A DNA stretch of 64,000 nt from Rhizopus arrhizus. Its lineage: Eukaryota > Mucoromycota > Mucoromycetes > Mucorales > Rhizopodaceae. Shown here one piece after another: positions 11,704 to 24,545 of this stretch (its first letter is position 1; each line of letters opens with the position of its first letter). A program made the translations under genes and the position numbers. The stretch covers positions 1,116,001 to 1,180,000 of the forward strand of contig JAKZZE010000008.1 in the NCBI GenBank assembly GCA_024220505.1, written 5' to 3'. The notes below the pieces were generated by a model, which was not told the origin of the DNA, ran no database searches, and saw nothing but the letters and a program-made list of their open reading frames with translations.

Positions 11704-12351
11704 GAATAAAATATCTTGTTATTATTTTCATCTTCCCATTTAGATTTAGCAGCTTTTTTCAATTGAATCGTCATACTGTCAATATTATCAAGAGCAAGTT
11801 GAACATTCAAATGGAACACAGGGACTCCTGATACTTTTGGTGCTTCACAATAATCAATAACAAATCCTGTTGTTCTGCAGTGATTCGCTAATCATGTCCA
11901 TCAAATGGCTTAGGTGTTTTATTACAAAAGTTTCTTACAAATCATTTCAATACAAAGCTTCAAATTACCCAAATAATGAAATTGGTCTTGCTCTAAGTGT
12001 CGATTCTTGAAGTCTGTCTTGGAAATTTGATAATGCCTTCTTCTGCAACAGTGAGCTTATTACGATGAAACAACCGGAAGATGTACTATTAAGCTTGTTG
12101 AACAAAGCAGCTTTCGGTGAGCCGATTTGACATGTGCAAATCAATATAAGGTAAAGTATAAAAAATCAAGAGATTGCTCAAAACTGCACTTTCAAAGGAG
12201 CTGAGCAGAATTTTTTTTTCGATGGGTTAAATCGCATAAATCATGATTCACTACATCCCCTTTTTATTTATTTATTTAATGCCTTGCTAGCATTCTTTTC
12301 TCAATAAATGATGACATAACAGCTTCTCTTTATTATTATAAAGTATGTGTA
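11704..12351 (-). other. Intergenic with decayed minus-strand coding traces
   Basis: No intact gene. Read on the minus strand, 11720-12060 gives protein-like pieces broken by stops and frame changes: FKNRHLEQDQFHYLGNLKL, CIEMICKKLL and APKVSGVPVFHLNVQLALDN. They suggest the remains of a transposon or dead gene, family not recognised. Confidence 0.35.
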
Positions 12352-13248
12352 TCAATGGACTGGCACGGGAGGAGAATGAAAGGAAATGAAATTTCTTTCT
12401 TTTTTCTGTCTCTTTTGTTTTAGAACCGCCTTAAGATCATCCATACAAGACTCTATCGTATTTGAACATAGTTGTTCTTTATCAGCTATTTCTAAATGAG
12501 TCATTTCTTCTTCTTTCACTGTTGCAGAAAGAGTAGATGGCTTAGATAAACGTATCTGCTGCTGAATAAACCCTAATATATTACACACATCGCGTTACGT
12601 TTGTCGCCTGTAGATCATTCAATCTCACTTACCATAAAACCAATAACAATGAACCGGGAAGAATGCGGATAAAGCATTTACAACAGAGCCCATTGGCTCC
12701 ATTCGCCAGGCACATACCATCGCATAAAAATGAAACACGATCCGTGTTGCTACAAACATCACTGCGAATAAATAATCATGACGTAGACTTTTTCGAATCG
12801 AGCCCAACGCCAAAAGAAAGGTTGGTATCTCCAGCAAACACATCATTACGAACACTGAACAGTAATGTTGATGAATAGCCCACGACAAAACACCCAGATA
12901 GACAGTATGATGAATCCAACCTGTCAAAAGACCAATCTTGCTGGGATAAAATGCGCATCCAATGACAAGATCCAAAAACAGAAAAGTCATAAAGAAGACT
13001 GTGATTTGAACTGTCCAGGTACGATAGACCAAGACTTGTGAAAGATCATTGCTGATAAAAAGTGTATAGACAAGTGGGAGTGAGCAAAGACTGGTGGTGA
13101 AGCTGCTCAACAAGGTACATACATATGCTATCTCTCGTTCTGTTTTCACTAGTTTTGTTTTATACCAAACTGTAAACCAGGCAATAAATAAAATGGTTGA
13201 ATAAAAACTTGTTTTTATAGTAATTAGATCTAATAATGAATCAATCAT
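12352..13248 (-). CDS. TLC-domain membrane protein
   Basis: Two exons (12633-13248 and 12352-12572) encode 278 residues. Most of exon 1 consists of hydrophobic helices. The region GWIHHTVYLGVLSWAI followed by CLLEIPTFLLALGSI and ATRIVFHFY resembles the TLC (TRAM-LAG1-CLN8) domain of TMEM56/TLCD-type proteins, which act in lipid handling in ER or plasma membranes. Exact substrate cannot be inferred. The C-terminal 70 residues are hydrophilic and charged, ending in a Lys/Arg-rich stretch, presumably cytosolic. The gene lies 87 bp downstream of the importin gene on the same strand. Confidence 0.75.
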
Positions 13249-13335
13249 AATAAAAAAAAAAAAAAAACAAAAAGAAAAAGAAAAAAAGAGAAAAGAAGAA
13301 GGGGAAGGAATGCTTATATAGTCACATTACACATT

Positions 13336-16300
13336 TTATTGTAAAAGTTGTTTGATTTGATTCAATACAGTCTGATCCACTTGATTCAAAAGTGTAGCTA
13401 TGGATGGATGATTGATTGCTTTCCTTACAAGTTCAATTAAATCAGTTGTATATACTGGATCTCGATGAAATATCTATTCTACAAATGAGTATTTTTTTTT
13501 AATCATGGCATTTATGGATCGTACCTCATTCTTTCTTGATTTTTCCGGACTGTCTTCAATTTCAAACACATCTCCTTCCATGTCCACCTCACTATACAAA
13601 ACCCTATACTTTTATAAGAAAACGTCCCAATTTTTTTTTTTTTCTTACTCATCTCCTTCAATCTCCTTCATTTCTGTTCCCACGTCACTCCAGACAGCCA
13701 TAAGATTGGGTAAGATGTTGATGACCAATGGATTTCCGGTCATCAATAGATAAGTGTATCCAACGCATGCTAGTTTTCTAGCTCTTGTTTGGCTCACATT
13801 ATCAAACTAGATACCAAATATGAGAATAATGCATATTCTGGGAAAATTAATATTACCTTATCCAGCCATCGATCAAGCACATTCATCAAAAATTTCTCTG
13901 ATTCTTGTTGCTGCTGAGCCGCCGTCAACTCAATCAGTTGAAGAACAAAGTGACCATCATACATCGATAACCTTGCTAATAAATTCATATAATTCATTAA
14001 GGCATAGCCATACATTTGCCCTTGTAACAGTAAAATGATAATATGGTTCAGCAAACAAGATTGGACAAGTGGTTCTGCATAGACTTCAAGTGGTACGGAT
14101 TGAAAAGCTAAATCAAGGGTATGTGTAATATAGGCAGCCGCTTGCTCTCTAGATTGAGTGACCTTGTCTGCTAATTTGGTAAATAAAATGATGGAATGAT
14201 TTGGCAAAAGGGCAGAGGAAGGGTCAAGCATGAGGTAGCTATCAACTATCTTTAGCACCTTTCGTAGGTTTTCAGTGTCGTAGTCTAATAGTTCTAAAGC
14301 TGAAGGTAGTAGTGACATGATATCGGCTGTTGATGTTGGTGTACATTGCAACATTGTCCACCAAAGGTCTAGAGAGTCCTCAAGTAAATAAATGTGTGCT
14401 TCCTATAGAATGATGAGATCAATGCATTATATTCAATTGTTATATGATTTACATTAGTGCGATCGATACAATATCTTATGATGGGTATTAATATATTGTG
14501 TAACTGAACTGATTGTTCGTTTAATACCTATATTTTTATCAGTACACATCACACATTGGTTATAAAACTTACTCCGGTTAGTTTTGTAAACGTAACAACT
14601 AAAGAAGACTGAAGTAAAGGCTCAGTTCTTGGGCTCCATAAAGGTGTTAATAGTTGAATGATTTGTCCTGCATAAGGTACGACCTATCATCATAGTAAGT
14701 CATACTGCTAGAGTATCATCATTAGGGTACCTCATGACCAGTTCTATCCATAACAGCAGAAAGATAAGTAATCAACTTCATGATTGTATCGGGCTCTTCT
14801 ACTTGATTCAACATGTTCAACAACAGATGAATCGCTGTTCCCAAGTACGGCAAAATAATTTGAATATCAAAATCCCAATCTTCAACCGCATTCTTGAGAG
14901 CATGCGCTGCAGTCAATCGAACGACCAAATCCTCACTTTCGACCATCAAGTCCAAGACAAGTTCATAAATCACTTTTCTACAATCAGTGCTCATGCTCTC
15001 CGTGATCCATTTACCCAACAGCCAAGCAATACGACGTCTTAGCATATTCAGTTGAGGGTCTTTATTGTTTGCTTCCAGTCGTAATCGGTTCATCACGAAC
15101 GGTTCAAAATCAAATCGACCATAAAGTGAGTTGACACCTAATCCAATCGCGGCATAAACAGCATCCTTGAATAATAAGCTTTCCTGATCTGTCACATCTA
15201 TCCCCAATCACATCAGTCTCCTTCTTTAATCTATCATCACATACCTGCTACGCGTTCAACAAGGGTCAACATGATAGGCACCAAATGATCTCGATGCTTG
15301 GATAACAAGTTCATAAAAGTCATCTCTGCACAAGGTTTTAATTCAAATTCCCAATTCTCTGAATCTGTCGCATTAGCCCATCCTTCTGGGTCTTCTTGCC
15401 ATTTTTCAAAGTCGTCGGGCGTCATCAGCATGTATCGACTGATCAGCGTCTCTGCACATACATTGACAAAGTCAGGCGTCATGATTTGTTCATTGATCAA
15501 TCTTCCTGCTTCCAAAGCTGATTCTTTTTCTTCTTCGGTCACTGATAATAAGTCCAAGCTCACTATTCATTTGTATCAATATTTTATCGTAAAGCATAAA
15601 ATGCATCTACCTGATGTGTAAGAAGAATTTTTAATCGTGTCCTTGATTAAAAGCATGCCTTGTAATACATGTTGCTCAAATACACCTTCTGTGATATGAT
15701 TACTTTCAACAACAATATTTTGCCAATAATAACGAATGATATCTAACCATGCTGGACACAATACAGCTGAAACAGGATGTGCTTTTTGTAAAGCCAAATA
15801 AAGAGATCCATATTCTTCAATGGTGCTTTCTAATATTTCTATTGTTTTCGTACGGCTGCTCATTTGAAGTAATGCAAACCCTATTTTTTTCCATCAGTTT
15901 CCTGTTCTTTACGTCTATTTCTTTCCTTACGACTATTGACGTATTGTTCCAAATGTTTTCCACTCATTCCGATGAAGTTCTACATGGTTTGTATTATTTT
16001 ACTTTGCATATATCACAATTTAACCAACTTACTCTGGTTTCATCATATTTGTGTACATCTTTGATTCCACTTACCATCAAAATACGTAAACACTTGATAC
16101 AAGTCAAAGTGATGTCCAACTCCACCAGCAGTTGATCATCATGTTGCTGCTGAAGTCCACTGAATGTCTTTTCTACATAGCCCATGTAAACCTGTGAAAC
16201 GGCTTGAAATAGATCAGGTGCAATCGATGCAAATTGTTTACGTCCAGCGGATAATAAACGAGTGCTGAGTTCGGCTAATACTTCATACAATGTTTCTAAG

Positions 16301-16944
16301 GCTCTGTCGTGTACAAGAACGTTGTTGGCATTCACAATGGTTTGGATGAGAATTGAAAGTAAATCTGGCCTAATTGCGATTTCAATAAAAAGAAGAGGGT
16401 GTCTATTTCGTGTTTGTTATCATACCATTCTTGAGGATAATCCAAACGTGCTATTCTGGAAATAATCACTGCATTTTGTGCAGTGAGCTTTTTACAAATG
16501 TCAATAGGAAGCTTGGTATCAATAGACTGCATGTCACATACCTTCTTATTAGGTTCGTCCATGAATTGTAACAGTCTTTGACGAATCAACTTTTTTTCCT
16601 CGGGATCAATAGGACTATAGTTCAATTAAGTTTATGAATTCTACTTTTGTCTACTTACTTTTTGGCTGTTCTTCTCCAGAAGCGATCAATACCGTTCTTG
16701 AGATAAATACCACTCAGAACTCTCATGTTTTCAGGAGTTGTTCTATCATAAAATATATCCTAAAAACACGAATGGTTAAAAATGGCACCGATGAAAATGA
16801 CATTGGGGTTACCTGTAAAGTGGCGAAAAAAGTAGGCGCGTTTTCCCACTGCTTCAGCATATCTTCTGCTTGTTTGATACGATAATAATCCTGTGAAGTA
16901 GCTTCACTCAGTACGCCAAGTAATTGATTTTTCGCTTCACTCAT
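13336..16944 (-). CDS. KAP120: Importin-11 / karyopherin Kap120
   Basis: Nuclear import receptor of the importin-beta superfamily. Fifteen exons in continuous frame give 971 residues: 16813-16944, 16659-16759, 16542-16614, 16426-16487, 16033-16369, 15931-15979, 15611-15880, 15245-15562, 14731-15197, 14573-14683, 14453-14527, 13857-14402, 13649-13806, 13525-13603 and 13336-13473. The N-terminal Ran-binding importin-N domain shows QAEDMLKQWENAPTFFATLQ, YLKNGIDRFWRR and IARLDYPQEWPDLL, characteristic of importin-11. Further diagnostic blocks are KWQEDPEGW, LFKDAVYAAIGLG, RRRIAWLLGKWI, EAHIYLLEDSLDLWW and a C-terminal HRDPVYTTDLIELV. HEAT-repeat helices fill the length. All introns are short GT-AG. 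Confidence 0.95.
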
Positions 16945-17451
16945 AGTGTTCTTAAAAAGGGAAAAAAGAAAAAAAGGTAGGTTTGACGTAAAAAGTAAAG
17001 TAAAAGAGGGAAGGAGGACCTGAAAAATTCCAAGTCACGGATCCAACAAGACTTCATTACACAAAATACAAATGTACTTGGGATCGGGCCTTGTTAAGAT
17101 ATCACTTTTTTGAGAGACTTGTGTCAGCAATATGCTGCTTTTAGAAATTAACTTATAAACATCTGTTCTTATTGTAGTCACATGTTTTTATACAAAGCAA
17201 AATAAAACTTGCCTATTAAAAACGCGATTGGGCTTTTACTGTTCCCAGTGGTTGAACAATAACCATTTATGACCTGTGCTTTCATTCAAGTACATCATGT
17301 AGACACCTATCCCAGCTTTTTGATGGAGTTACACGTAAAATACTGTAACACAACCATGCTCTTACTTTATTTAGACATTTGTTGTTTTTTTTTTCTACAG
17401 AAATTTATAAATCATGCTTTTAATCTGTTCCTTTTTCTTCTTTACAGCAGA

Positions 17452-18871
17452 ATGAGCCAAAGAGATGCAATGTGGATTTACAGAAACCCTCAAGGATTAA
17501 AAGCACTGGAAAGCGTAAAGAAAAAAAAATAAACAAGTAGTTGCATGGATTTCTCACTTGTTTAGTTTAGGAGCTTGAACTATTAAGAACAAGAAGATAC
17601 AATCGATGGAATAAATCTTCAATAGACAACAAGGAAGCAATAAATGCATCCAAATCATATCAGGGTATTTTTCCTTGTACGATTGATAATACAAAAACTA
17701 ACTGTTTTTATTAATAGTTTTGCAGCCTAATAAAAAGAAAGAAGACACGTCGCCGCCTAGCTCCATACAGAAACTGTCGATTTTCAAGGCAAAAGAGAAT
17801 GCTCAATTTGAAACAAAGGCAAACCCAAATTCGGAATATAGCAAAAAGCCTGTGGTTAAGACAGGTGGACTTGTTGTAAGTTTTTGCAACAATAAGGCTT
17901 CTCATACAACTCATCTTTTTAACTCAGTCTTCTTATCTCTCTGCTTTCGAACCTTCTCCGTCTGTCAAGAAAGGTAAGCTCGATCTCCTGCTCGTGGAGG
18001 ATTTTTGCTCTAACAGCAATACAAAAGATGTATCAAGGACCAGGAAGATCCTAAAGACATCAGTCCAAGAAGCACCAAAGTTTCCTATTGAACCAACAAA
18101 ACATATTCAATTACCTGAACCTATAGTAAGAACACACTTGTTCTATTTCCTATATCTCTCATTCTTTTTTTTTTTCGAACAGCCTCCGGTCAAAGACACG
18201 CTACAAAAAACAGACAAAGAGTCCAACAAATCTGATAAAATCTATCTGCCTCAGCTTTCTCCAGAGTTGAAATTCACTGAAGATCACAGTCTATCCGATA
18301 TCTCTTCCACTGATGGAGACGATGCATACCCTCAAGAACAGCAACAGCGGCCAATGGCCAAAAAGCGGGTCTCGTTCAATGAAGAACTCACATTTATTCC
18401 TACCGAAGATAACTCGATACCGATTGAACAAAAAGAGGAAGGAGTGATGATGAAGGAGCTCTTGTTTGCCTTGAATCACGCAGAGCCGATTGAAAAAAAG
18501 TCGTGGCATGCTCACAAAGACCCTGTGGAAATAAAGCCAGTGGTGCCCAAAAGAACCGTTCAAGTGAAAGAGACAAAAAAGGAACCTCAAAAGTTATCCA
18601 ACAGGCTATTGGATATGTTTCAACCAAAGAAATCAAAACCTGCTGTTGATTTGAATGCCATCACACCCACAAAAGAACTCACACACGTAAGTCTATCCTA
18701 CTCTGGATCGAAACATGCTGATAACACTCCTTTTCATAGCCTACAAAGTTTCGGCCTAGAAAGCCACCTAGTCTAAGAAAAAACCAAGCGAGCTTGAGTG
18801 TGCCTGCAGCAACAGCCCAACCGGATTGGAGGGTACGCACGACCACTAAAAAATTTGAATTTGTAGCATAA
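17452..18871 (+). CDS. Unknown protein with PP1-docking RVSF motif
   Basis: Seven exons in continuous frame encode 364 residues: 17452-17514, 17571-17664, 17718-17875, 17928-17973, 18028-18125, 18183-18686 and 18740-18871. The N-terminus (MSQRDAMWIYRNPQGLKALE) is the most ordered part. The rest is Lys/Pro/Ser-rich and probably disordered. KKRVSFNEEL at about residue 213 fits the RVxF consensus by which proteins dock on protein phosphatase 1. I do not recognise the family; function is not inferred beyond possible PP1 binding. It starts 507 bp from the importin gene start (divergent). The fifth exon uses the acceptor acaaaag, chosen because the nearer one gives a stop. Confidence 0.7.
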
Positions 18872-18978
18872 ACCATCTGTTTGATTAAATAAGCCTAATA
18901 TGAAATAAAACACTTTTGATACCAGACTATTCCGGACCGGATAGGACTTGTTTTTATGATTTCGGAGTACACGTCCCC

Positions 18979-19015
<37 letters not shown>

Positions 19016-19051
19016 CTCTTTTTGTTAAACACGCTTTTTTATATATAAACT
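18872..19051. promoter_or_regulatory. Short upstream region of NUP54 with poly(dT) tract
   Basis: A 33-nt T run (18983-19015) lies 36 bp before the NUP54 start codon, followed by a TATA-like tatatataa. Such homopolymer tracts can keep promoters nucleosome-poor; that role is inference. Confidence 0.4.
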
Positions 19052-20554
19052 ATGGCTTTTACGTTTGGTTCATCAACAACGCCTGCAACAAATAATACAT
19101 TTGGAGGTTTTGGAGCATCGTCCAGTGCAACGCCTTCATTTGGAGCCAACACAGGTGGATTTGGAAGTACATCCAATACATCAGGATTTGGAACAGCCAC
19201 TTCAGGTGCTGTAGGATTCGGAGGAGCCACTTCAAGTGCGCCTACGACCGGCTTCTCACTAGGGAATCAACCAGGAACGTCTGGAGGATTTTCAATGGCC
19301 ACTCAGCCAGCTTCCACCGGCTTTGGACTGGGTAATCAGCAGCAGACAAATACCTCCAGTGCACCATCCACCGGTTTCTCACTGGGCAACCAACAACAGA
19401 CAAGCACTTTTGCGCCATCTACTGGCTTTTCATTTGGCACAGGCGGCGCCACCGGTGGTCTGGGCGGCTCGACAGGCGGTTTTGGCAGCACGACCGGTGG
19501 CTTTGGAACCACAGGTGGTTTTGGCGGCTTTGGCAACAAGCCAGGCAGCAGTCTGTTTGGAAATACAAGTGAACAGCAAAAGAAACAAAGAGAGCAGCAA
19601 GTGTATCAACTCTTGTGTGAAATCAACAAGGATGCCGAGGCTTCTACGGTGCGTAAGGGATATGAAGCCAAGAATGTGTGGCAGGCACTGGCCTTGTTGA
19701 AATCCTATTATGATCCCAAATCACCTCACTGCCGTTTTAGACATTATTTCTATAACCTCGTCTCACCTCAAGAAGTCCATCTTTATCAAAAGCCTGAAGA
19801 TCATGATGCAGAAGAATGGAAAGCAGCACAAAAGGCGAATCCGGATCCAACAAAGTAAGACAGAAATCGAGAGGATTCTGTGGGTTACTAATCATATACA
19901 TGTAGGATGGTGCCTGCGTTGGCTATTGGATTTGATGATGTACAAAAGAGAATGGATCAACAATATAGATTAAGTGAAGCTCATGATGCAAAATTAAAAG
20001 AACTCGAAACTATATTAAACAAAATCAAAACATCGCGTCTGGTGGAGACAGCAGCAAAATTAAATGAATGTAAACAGAGACATATGGAAACAGCACAACG
20101 TCTTATCAAAGTAAAGCATGCGTCCCCCAAAAAAAAAGAATTTAAACTGATCCTTTCTGTAGTTTCTGAAATACGCTCAGGTTTTGCGCAACAAGGGATT
20201 ATCTATCACTCCTGAAGAAGAAGCGATGCGTACACGTTTTGAAAATATTCAGCAACAATTACAAAAGTCAGAATTATTCCACGGCAAATTGAATCAGTTG
20301 TGGGCACAATTACAGCTCATTAAAGAGTCAGGGCGAAAGTATGGAAGGATTGATGGTGTAGAAGAATGGCATGCGGTATCTGAACAACATATGAATGAGA
20401 TCACAAAGGTACATGATATATTTTTGTTTTATTTTTATTAACAGATCGATAGAACTTGGGTGAACAAAACAAGGGTATACAACATATCATTGAAGTCATT
20501 AATAAGGATACAACAAGTGTTGAAAACGTGAACAAAAGATACGAATTTAACTGA
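19052..20554 (+). CDS. NUP54: Nucleoporin Nup54 (yeast Nup57)
   Basis: Central-channel FG nucleoporin of the Nup62 complex, lining the nuclear pore. Four exons give 451 residues: 19052-19854, 19906-20110, 20163-20408 and 20453-20554. Residues 1-170 carry many FG/GFG repeats with Thr/Ser/Gln spacers (FGGFG, TGFSLGNQ repeated). A conserved alpha-helical region follows: QVYQLLCEINKDAEAST, KNVWQALALLKSYYDPKSPH and HYFYNLVSPQEVHLYQKP. Then comes coiled coil with KFLKYAQVLRNKGLSITPEE. The last exon uses the acceptor gatag, giving NLGEQNKGIQHIIEVINKD; the nearer acag acceptor would lose this. The 3' end overlaps the convergent gene by 8 bp. Confidence 0.95.
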
Positions 20555-21257
20555 GTGGATATACCTTATATCGCTTTATACTTATCATAATGGCTAGTGT
20601 CATAATAAGCATAAATTTTATCCATTGCCAACTTGTCACAATAAAGTGATTTAAACCAAGCTCACTGTCTTGTCCCTTTGTTTGTCTGTGGCATGACACA
20701 GTTTCCGGCCTGAGTGTTTTATATAATCCTGTTTTAGCCAGTGAGCTAGGTCTGAGGCTGATGACGGAACTGGTGCTGTTTTCCTCTCTGTCCTCACACT
20801 CGGACGGACGACTTTTTGTGTATCGATAACTGTGTTTCTTTTGAAGGCAACCCAGGCTGACGGATTCAGATTCATCCTCTGTGGAAGAAGGTTGTGAAAA
20901 GGAAGGAAGGGTACTTGAGGGTGTATGGATCGGTGGGTGAGTCAACCCGTTCAAATCAGATTGGTGCATTTCTAACCTCTTTTTGAAATGAGCAAATAAC
21001 AATGGAGACAGGTCATCGTCTTTGTTGTTTATCGCCTTGAGTGTGGCTAATGTATCGACTCGTAAGATGGCCAGTTTACTCTGCGCTTCAATGATTTTAG
21101 ATGTCAAGACTTGATATTCATATAAAAGCGTCTTTTGTCTTAATCCATCTATAGCAGTAAGATCTTTTCTTATCTTTTCTTTTTCAAATGATACATGTTC
21201 TATGGACTCTTTGAAGAATTCAGGTATTTGAAAACCAGGCGTAGTAACAATGGACAT
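20547..21257 (-). CDS. Tail-anchored coiled-coil protein, function unknown
   Basis: A single open frame of 236 residues from ATG 21257 (the frame is also open a few codons upstream from a TTG). The N-terminal half is charged and helical with coiled-coil character (EKEKIRKDLTAIDGL, SKIIEAQSKLAILRV). The middle is Ser/Pro/Glu-rich. One hydrophobic helix close to the C-terminus (FIVTSWQWIKFMLIMTLAIM) is followed by a short basic end, the layout of a tail-anchored membrane protein. No family was recognised. Its stop codon lies inside the NUP54 3' coding end (convergent, 8-bp overlap). Confidence 0.7.
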   Translation of the reverse strand: MSIVTTPGFQIPEFFKESIEHVSFEKEKIRKDLTAIDGLRQKTLLYEYQVLTSKIIEAQSKLAILRVDTLATLKAINNKDDDLSPLLFAHFKKRLEMHQSDLNGLTHPPIHTPSSTLPSFSQPSSTEDESESVSLGCLQKKHSYRYTKSRPSECEDREENSTSSVISLRPSSLAKTGLYKTLRPETVSCHRQTKGQDSELGLNHFIVTSWQWIKFMLIMTLAIMISIKRYKVYPLS

Positions 21258-24200
21258 TGTTTTATGGAACAAAAAAGAACGAAATAGTAAAGTGAGAAAG
21301 AGAGAGAGAGAGAATGTGATGTTTCTTTATATGCTACAAAAAAGTTTTCTCCCATACAATTTGAAACATGCGATTTGTCATACGCAGACGCAGCCATCAT
21401 ATGCTTTTTAAGATGAACAGCTCTGGCTTTTTGTTTACTTTTGTGTTGCAAAACAAAAAGGGTTCGAGCTTCCTTTGTGTAAAGAGAGAAAACAATGATG
21501 TAATACAAAGCTTAGCCATTTTGTCTCTCTCTCTCTTTTCATAAAAGAAAAAGTGCTTTCTCTCCGATGACATTGAATTTACTCTTTAAAAGTTACCTCT
21601 TCAAATCTCCCATTTTGCTTTGTAAATATTTATTTTTAAACGTGACTCGGTTTGATTACTTTTTGTCAATAAAACGAAACATTTATTGCAAGGTACGACC
21701 ATTTATGGCTTTTCCCCCAAATAGGTGTTTAGCCTTCATAAGACTATGTTTTACCTGTTTAAATAGTTTCGGAATACCTTTATTGAGAAAACCCAAGCTT
21801 CTTTTCGCTTTCATGCACGTAAATTATGAAATACAAATCTCATATGATATCAAGTGTTTCAGAATGATGGTCTTTATCGCCATTGAGTAAGTCATCATGA
21901 AACAAGAGATGCAATTGAAAGTGATGCGCTGATATGACAAATGGGGAAAAAGGAAAAAACCGTGAACAAACGAGTCAATATTTGTACGGAAAAACAATTT
22001 TTTTGAGATGCTTGCATCAACTTGAGTCACATAAACAACTCGTATAAACAAGAATTAAATCTTATAAGCTTTAAGATAAAGTAAAAAATCGGTTTCTATG
22101 TCGTCTAGACGAATCAATTTTTTTTTAAAAAAAAAAGACTTGTATTTTTCATAGACAAGTCATGTCGATAGCAAATGGTTCAAATGGACTCTTTCACTGA
22201 ACTATCTTTTTATTGTTATCATTCAATCTGTAAAAAGAAGTTGGCTGTCAATTAAAAGTAGCAGCAAAACGAGAAATCGGTCAACACACAGCAAGATTCA
22301 TCAGAAAAGAGCGTTTTGTTTGTTATCCGACTTGATTTTAAAAGACGATTGCGATTCTATCGTGATTAGAGCAATCCCTTTCTTACGTAACCATGCTATT
22401 CTACCCACTGTACTCTGAAAGCCCAAGTCTTGGCATCCTCTGATTCTACAAGACGATTGAATGATGTGGATAAATACTTTTTTGAAATCACTTTTACTGC
22501 ATTTTTACGAGGATCGTCTTTATTCACAGTTGAAATGGGCCAAGCTTAAATGTCTGTCGCTGCCTATTATCCCTCCCCCAAACGATCTACCTTTAGGCAC
22601 GCATACTGTATCCCTTCGCCACAGGCTCACTTGAAACTGATTGACCAGACCGAAGCTTACGTCTAAGGGTTCTCACACTGACATGGCAGCAGTAGCCAAC
22701 AAAGGAAAATCAAAGCAAAAGACGACATCTTGAGAAGATCATTACCCCAAAGAAGCCTAGTGCACACAGATCTAAAGTCACCGAAACTCGCACTATCCAA
22801 AAGGGAAACTATCAAGCCAAGAGTACAGTTACTGAACCCAGCAAAGTTTATTTTGAACACAAGATGGTCTCCTGGTTCTTTTGGTGATTTGATATTCCCT
22901 ATTGTATCCACTGGGGAATCAAGAGGCTTTTTGGGGGGGCAGAATTTCTTTAGAAAAAAAGGGATTCGTATTGACCAGCAAGTTGAAAACGTGAAAGGTG
23001 ATTAGGACGACGACATACACACTGCCTGAAATGATGTATAAAGTAGGTTGCTTTGATATGACCGAATTCAATTCGGTATAGAAGTGAGAAAGGGTTAATG
23101 AAGATGGATCAGGGGCTCAAGAAAGAATCCATCTTTTGTTCAACCTGAAGACATAGATCTCTTGCTCTGTATTTCTTGGGCTCAAGTTTTGGAATCTTAA
23201 GAAAACGTACTTGGTTTAGGCTACCCAAGAGCAAAGAAAGGTCATTCCGCTCTTTCTCTCTCTTACCCTGTTGATTAGCTCTTTCCGAAAAGTTCTGAAA
23301 GAGCTACAACATGACTCAAGTCACTGCTAATTCTGGTATTTCTGATCCTAATCCAAAAAAGACCACATCTGACAGTGAGCGTGCCCAACAGCACATTGTC
23401 CATCCAGTAGAAATCTAACATCCAACATGATCACCTCACGATCTGTAGGTATCACGCACGTCCTAGTGATAAAGATCAACCAGAGGACTGATGATGGTAG
23501 AATACAAATAGTCATCTGTGGAACCAACAAGGAGATGATACTTTTAAGTTTCAAAGCGACTTTTGCCAACCAAATAACATCTTTCAAACATGTCCAAAGG
23601 CCTTTTTTTTGGAAAAAGGTCAAGCACGAATTGGCTACATTCATGTTAAATGACAAAGGGCCCTATTGAAGATTGGCATAATCAAATAAAGCTGATTTGT
23701 GTGAAATGCATGCAAAAAAGGGTCTGATGTGGAAAATGAAGCTCAAGTTGAGCAGATTATTATTTTGATAGGATGGAAGGATCAGAAAGAGCAAGGAAGA
23801 TGGATCGCAAGATAGAAAGGATGAAGAAGAGAATACTTGTTTTGGACCATTAAGAAGACATAGTATATGCAGTGTCTACTGATGACAAAGAGAATATGAA
23901 TTGACATGCTCTTTGAGAATATCTACTTGCTAGTAAACACGAGCCTCTCTATCTTCTTCTCTTGTTCAACCTATTGTCCAAGAAATCACTGACAGTAATT
24001 CAAAAGATACAAGTATTGTAAAGCGAAACATTGGATACTTTAAAAAAATAAATGCTAACAGTATGGATGATGTTTATAATATAAAAGAATGAGAGAGAAA
24101 GAGACCTGGTAGACAGTGACCCTATTCTCTTGTCTTTCAAAATCTCGACCTGTCTTCATGTCTTTTTTTTTTTTTTTTTTTTTTTTCCGAAATATCCCAA

Positions 24201-24545
24201 CTTACAGGCCAAAACCAGTATTTCCCCTAATCATTTGAGTCCTTATCTTTGTTCTCCGATTTTCTTTTGGCTCCAAGCCTATTCTTAACTCATCCTTTCT
24301 CCAGTCCTGAAAGACACTGAAAGGTCTGTTGTTTTATAAAACAAAAGAATTTGTTTCTCCGCCTCCCCACATACACTCGTCCTTGTACAGATTCGTATTC
24401 GATGGTTACTGTCTAAAAAGAAGGAAGGAGGGTGGTTGTATCCAAATGAACTTTTTTTCCCGCCATAAACCTTTGTCAAACCTTGGTATCCTGATGATAC
24501 AAATTTTGTTATACAAAGTGTATTTCTTCTCTTTTTCTTTCTTGT
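21258..24545. other. Long intergenic region with decayed sequence
   Basis: No intact gene. Stretches such as 22270-22900 and 23310-23420 give protein-like translations broken by stops (for example MTQVTANSGISDPNPKKTTS from 23311, stopping after 35 codons). This suggests a dead gene or element of unrecognised family. A CT-repeat (21300-21312) and a poly(T) tract (24163-24186) are present. Confidence 0.4.
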
